Positions 32,357 through 34,967 of a stretch of 34,967 bases of DNA are shown here, one piece after another. Positions within the stretch are counted from its first letter, which is position 1, and each line of letters begins with the position of its first letter. The position numbers were made by a program, and so were the translations under genes. This DNA is from an uncultured Bacteroidales bacterium (GTDB lineage: Bacteria; Bacteroidota; Bacteroidia; Bacteroidales; Muribaculaceae): assembly GCA_902768435.1 (NCBI GenBank), contig CACXLJ010000023.1, positions 1-34,967 on the forward strand. The letters are read 5' to 3'. The notes under the pieces are model-generated. The model ran no database searches. It was given only the letters and a program-made list of their open reading frames with translations, and had not been told where the DNA came from.

Positions 32357-32623
32357 ATGACATTTACAGAAGCATTGCAACTTGTTGAGCGAAAGAAGAG
32401 CCTCATTGGCAGTAAGACCGAAAAAGGCTTGTTGATAGATTTGATTATTATTGTGCCTACTGATGAGGAACTGCGAGAAAAGTTTGTTCGCTCACTTATG
32501 GTTACAAGAAGCCCACAAAAGTCCATAGCCCCATTCATGGAATCCGATGTGGAAGTATGGGCGACTAATTCTGATTATCTGTATAAACAAGGCATACTCT
32601 TTTTTGATGTACTGTCAGACTGA
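32357..32623 (+). CDS. Small protein of unknown function
   Basis: 88 residues, soluble, with a helix (FTEALQLVERKKS), a short hydrophobic strand (GLLIDLIIIVPTDEE) and a C-terminal WATNSDYLYKQGILFFDVLSD. There is no signal peptide and no transmembrane span. It begins two bases after the end of the frameshifted remnant, probably in one transcript with it. No family was recognised. It sits about 165 bases before the TAC-like operon and has the same AT-rich composition; whether it is functionally linked is unknown. Confidence 0.65.
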   Translation: MTFTEALQLVERKKSLIGSKTEKGLLIDLIIIVPTDEELREKFVRSLMVTRSPQKSIAPFMESDVEVWATNSDYLYKQGILFFDVLSD

Positions 32624-32681
32624 GACTCATCTGCCACATTAATATGTTCTACAACACAAAAGTGCAAAATATTATTAAAAT

Positions 32682-32715
32682 TTTGTGATTGATTGATTGA
32701 TAGTGCTTATATTTG
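32682..32715 (+). promoter_or_regulatory. Promoter of the TAC-like three-gene operon
   Basis: TTTG (32682-32685), 22 bases, TATATTTG (32708-32715). The start near 32722 leaves a leader of about 68 bases that contains a GGAGG-T-CCTCC inverted repeat at 32741-32751. Its AGGAGG is 44 bases before the ATG, too far for ribosome binding. Confidence 0.68.
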
Positions 32716-32789
32716 CAGACTAAAACAAGGATCCTGACAAGGAGGTCCTCCGATAACAACATCTATTATTCACTAAAAACCAACGAACT

Positions 32790-33023
32790 ATGCATCCTAT
32801 ACTTGAAAAATTGAATGCTTATCTCGCATCTGCAACTGAGGAACAGCTCAAAGCGGACTGGGAGGAACTGAAGCAGTATAATGTTTCAGGGCCTAAGATG
32901 CGTGATGTCCTTGAAGCCGCCATGCAGCGGATTGAATTTAATAAAATCGACTACAGTTATGTTCAAGACACGTCTTTTAGTGTTGAATATGACATGACTG
33001 TAGAATTTAACTTAGCAGCTTGA
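32790..33023 (+). CDS. 77-aa protein, candidate antitoxin of a TAC-like unit
   Basis: First gene of a tight three-gene operon (1 base to the SecB-like gene). Residues 1-50 are predicted helical and charged (ILEKLNAYLASATEEQLKAD, then KQYNVSGPKMRDVLEAA). Residues about 52-77 are a separate tail rich in Tyr, Phe and Val (DYSYVQDTSFSVEYDMTVEF). In toxin-antitoxin-chaperone systems the antitoxin carries a hydrophobic C-terminal chaperone-addiction tail bound by the SecB-like protein, and this tail fits that pattern. No helix-turn-helix is evident. The antitoxin role is inference from size, tail and neighbours. Confidence 0.65.
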   Translation: MHPILEKLNAYLASATEEQLKADWEELKQYNVSGPKMRDVLEAAMQRIEFNKIDYSYVQDTSFSVEYDMTVEFNLAA

Positions 33024-33024
33024 T

Positions 33025-33438
33025 ATGGCAGAAAATGCAGTGTTTTCTCTGAGCAATTACCACTTCAATCAAGTGGTTCTTAATCTTGACAATTTAGATC
33101 CTGGCGTGGCATTGGACATGAATTTTGCCCCGTCAGGTTTGTTTGATCAAGCTAAAAAAACATTTATCTTGTCATTCGCCTTTAAAGCCACTTGCAATGA
33201 CAAGGACATTGTATTTGTCAATTGCATTGCTGAATTTGAATTTAGAAATAATCTTAATTTTGATGAGATTCCTGAATTCTTTTATGGTAACAGCATTGCC
33301 ATACTCTTTCCTTATATCCGCTCAATGGTCAGTACCATCACGTTACAGGCCAATGTGCGACCCTTAATTCTGCCTACTCTGAATCTCGTTTCTTTGAAAG
33401 ATCACCTCAAAGCGAACTCTACGGTGTTGAATGGCTGA
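33025..33438 (+). CDS. SecB-like chaperone
   Basis: 137 residues, near the size of SecB (E. coli SecB is 155). The pattern is SecB-like: central strands (KKTFILSFAFKATCNDKDIVFV, then CIAEFEFRNNL), then an IPEFFYGNSIAILFPYIRSM helix and the TLQANVRPLILPTLNL segment that parallels the 'YPY.RE....T...GFPPL.L.P.N' region of SecB. SecB proper is mainly proteobacterial, so a lone SecB-like gene in Bacteroidales is more likely a TAC-type chaperone than a general export factor. It starts 1 base after the 77-aa gene and overlaps the next gene by 8 bases. The AT-rich composition suggests transfer. Confidence 0.75.
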   Translation: MAENAVFSLSNYHFNQVVLNLDNLDPGVALDMNFAPSGLFDQAKKTFILSFAFKATCNDKDIVFVNCIAEFEFRNNLNFDEIPEFFYGNSIAILFPYIRSMVSTITLQANVRPLILPTLNLVSLKDHLKANSTVLNG

Positions 33439-33991
33439 CATTCTTTATCAAACGCTTGAAGACAGAAACAACCCTGATGAGGTTGAACAGCACGGCCCCT
33501 ATAAATGCACAAGAAAGGATGCATGGTTAGGGGACGGCTATTATTTTTGGCATCACTTTATTGATTTCGCACATAGATGGGGCAAGGTCTCATACTCAGG
33601 TAATTATATGATATGTAGGCAAACGGCTTTCATTTATGGAAACCCTGACATCTTGGACTTGGTTGGAGATGTAGAAATGATGGATGTAATTAACCAATAT
33701 GCAATAACAATAGAGAAAGCATATAAAGAGCCCGTCTTAGTAAAGACAGTTTTGATGCACATGAGACGGTTAGGTATTTTGACAGAATATAAAGGTGTAC
33801 GCATTGAAGGCCGAGAATCTATGGCTGGTGGATATAATATCAAGTCACATCGCTTGTTTTTTAAGGATGGTTACACCTCATATTTTGAAATGAAACCTCC
33901 TGTGCAAGTTTGTGTATATGACAAATCAATTCTTGACGATGACTTTCGTGTTATCTATCCAGATGAGTACAATCTGATTTACGGAAGTTGA
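33431..33991 (+). CDS. Putative ADP-ribosyltransferase-like toxin of a TAC-like unit
   Basis: 186 residues, soluble. The N-terminal YKCTRKDAWLGDGYYFW (24-40) resembles the substrate-loop strand 'Y-H-G-T...G.GFYF' of ART-fold families such as DUF3990, followed by a helix with AHRWGK. A late strand (KPPVQVCVYDKSIL, 155-168) resembles the terminal strand of such folds. I cannot place a catalytic Glu with confidence, so enzymatic activity is uncertain. The gene starts inside the SecB-like gene (8-base overlap). An ART plus SecB-like chaperone plus small protein matches the composition of CmdTAC, whose toxin ADP-ribosylates mRNA. A non-toxic accessory protein is the alternative. Confidence 0.55.
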   Translation: MADILYQTLEDRNNPDEVEQHGPYKCTRKDAWLGDGYYFWHHFIDFAHRWGKVSYSGNYMICRQTAFIYGNPDILDLVGDVEMMDVINQYAITIEKAYKEPVLVKTVLMHMRRLGILTEYKGVRIEGRESMAGGYNIKSHRLFFKDGYTSYFEMKPPVQVCVYDKSILDDDFRVIYPDEYNLIYGS

Positions 33992-34031
33992 TTAACTTCA
34001 CTTTCTCGCAGAGACGTGACCCGCTTCGCGG

Positions 34032-34060
34032 TACATTTACAGCCCAGAATGTAATTTTTT
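34032..34060 (+). terminator. Possible terminator after the TAC-like operon
   Basis: TACATT (34032-34037) pairs with AATGTA (34048-34053) over a 10-base loop, followed by ATTTTTT. A CCGC-TTC-GCGG hairpin lies just upstream at 34021-34031. The stem is short, so confidence is low. Confidence 0.45.
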
Positions 34061-34106
34061 CGCGAAAATGTTTGGCGGTTCCAAAACTTTGCCACTCCAT
34101 TTTTTG

Positions 34107-34114
34107 TACCTTTG
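34107..34114 (+). promoter_or_regulatory. -7 box for the exonuclease-BRCT gene
   Basis: TACCTTTG matches TANNTTTG, 22 bases before ATG 34137. The only nearby TTTG (34088-34091) is 15 bases upstream, shorter than usual. Confidence 0.52.
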
Positions 34115-34136
34115 CGCCACATTAAAGGTTATTTCT

Positions 34137-34967
34137 ATGGATATAAAGAATTTTGTGGCCATCGACTTCGAGACGATGACAGCCGAACTCACCAGTGCTT
34201 GCGCTGTCGGGCTGGTGAAAGTGATTGATGGAAACATTCAGCAGAAGTTCTACTCGCTGATCAATCCCATTCTCGATGGTCGGGAGCGTAACAACACCCA
34301 CATTCATGGTATAACACCAGAGATGGTTGTTTCGGCCCCAACCTTCGCCCAGTTGTTTCCACAGTTGGTGCAGTTCATTGGCGTGCTACCCATCGTATGC
34401 CACAACCGGGGAGCCGACATCAACATCATGCAACGCTGCATGAATTACTATGGTCTCACCGGAATTGATACGGCCAATAACTACTGCACATACGAGATGA
34501 CCGGGCTGTCGCTCACTGCCTGTTGCGCCCAGTTCGGCATCAACATGGGTGCCCATCACGATGCACTCGATGATGCAGACGCATGTGCTAAAGTCTTCCT
34601 CGCTTGCCAGGGTGCAATCATGGCCACCACATTCAAGGGTGGTTTGAGCGAAGTGATTGCGGCATCAAGAACAAAAAAGTTCGAGCATGCCACACTGATA
34701 CCGATTGCCGATGACCAGGTGCAGAACCAGGACACGCCGTTCTTCCACGCCAAAGTGGTCATCACTGGCACCTTTGCTGCCTATCCCAAACGCAATGAGT
34801 TGGGCAAACTGTTGCAGGCACTAGGCGCAGATGTTGATACAGCTATTTCGAAACGAACCAATGTCGTTGTGATGGGGCAAGGTGCAGGCCCTGCAAAAGT
34901 GAAGAAGATTGAGGCCCTCAGAGCAGAAGGGTACGACATCCGCATTATCTACGAAGAAGAACTCAAA
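34137..34967 (+). CDS. DEDDh exonuclease-BRCT fusion protein, C-terminus cut by window edge
   Basis: The reading frame is open to the last base, giving 277 residues. Residues 1-165 are a DnaQ-type 3'-5' exonuclease domain: ExoI FVAIDFET (D10, E12), ExoII HNRGADI with D94, and ExoIII HHDALDDADA with H141 and D146, so all DEDDh residues are present. Residues about 202-277 are a BRCT domain (AKVVITGTFAAYPKR, then LGADVDTAISKRTNVVVMG). Such proteins resemble the epsilon proofreading fold but work apart from the polymerase; the BRCT may direct them to DNA ends or partners. It has its own promoter box and is probably a core gene, GC-richer than the accessory stretch before it. Confidence 0.9.
   Translation, partial: MDIKNFVAIDFETMTAELTSACAVGLVKVIDGNIQQKFYSLINPILDGRERNNTHIHGITPEMVVSAPTFAQLFPQLVQFIGVLPIVCHNRGADINIMQRCMNYYGLTGIDTANNYCTYEMTGLSLTACCAQFGINMGAHHDALDDADACAKVFLACQGAIMATTFKGGLSEVIAASRTKKFEHATLIPIADDQVQNQDTPFFHAKVVITGTFAAYPKRNELGKLLQALGADVDTAISKRTNVVVMGQGAGPAKVKKIEALRAEGYDIRIIYEEELK

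Noticed and set aside
32739..32751. AGGAGG taken as a Shine-Dalgarno site
   Set aside because: It is 44 bases from the nearest start codon, sits in a small inverted repeat, and Bacteroidales rarely use such sites.

Overview
The window is chromosomal DNA from a member of the Bacteroidales. Three things point there: SusC/SusD-type outer-membrane genes, repeated TANNTTTG -7 boxes (several with a TTTG about 19-22 bases upstream) in place of sigma-70 boxes, and starts without Shine-Dalgarno sequences. The fairly GC-rich core would fit Muribaculaceae or Prevotellaceae, but the family cannot be fixed from this sequence alone. No rRNA, tRNA or CRISPR array was seen.

Layout. (1) 1-3816, plus strand: histidine catabolism, with the 3' end of urocanate hydratase (hutU), histidine ammonia-lyase (hutH) and imidazolonepropionase (hutI). 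Three exact-period 32-bp repeats lie between hutU and hutH. (2) 3975-6801, plus: TrkA/TrkH potassium uptake, ending at a 36-bp perfect palindrome that also serves the convergent gene. (3) 6866-11731: a minus-strand TonB-receptor-like outer-membrane barrel, an AT-rich AAA/DUF4143 ATPase and a LuxR-type regulator. The ATPase and the regulator share a conserved upstream promoter element. (4) 11939-26053, minus: a polysaccharide-utilization-type locus made of a GHL10-family putative glycosidase, susC, susD, two surface lipoproteins and a second GHL10 enzyme. Both enzymes end in a dockerin-like double repeat. (5) 26259-28044, minus: a DUF6249-like membrane protein, an ECF sigma factor and a small two-helix membrane protein. 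(6) 28254-31015: a lipoprotein (minus), then a CapA-like lipoprotein overlapping a YjbR-like gene (plus). (7) 31141-33991, plus: an AT-richer accessory stretch with gene remnants, a small gene interrupted by a 66-bp element, small orphan genes, and a compact three-gene unit (small protein, SecB-like chaperone, putative ADP-ribosyltransferase-like protein). (8) 34137-end, plus: a DEDDh exonuclease-BRCT protein cut by the window edge.

How the genes work together. The hut genes turn histidine into formiminoglutamate. TrkA is the cytoplasmic NAD-binding gate of the TrkH channel. In the PUL, SusC/SusD and the lipoproteins would bind and import a glycan cut by the GHL10 enzymes. E. coli DigH (YddW), in the same superfamily, acts on denuded peptidoglycan strands, so a cell-wall glycan is one possible substrate (inference).

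The most interesting candidate is 32790-33991. A 77-aa protein with a hydrophobic, aromatic C-terminal tail, a SecB-like chaperone and an ART-like protein sit in one tight operon. This resembles toxin-antitoxin-chaperone (TAC) systems such as the anti-phage CmdTAC, but with a different gene order.
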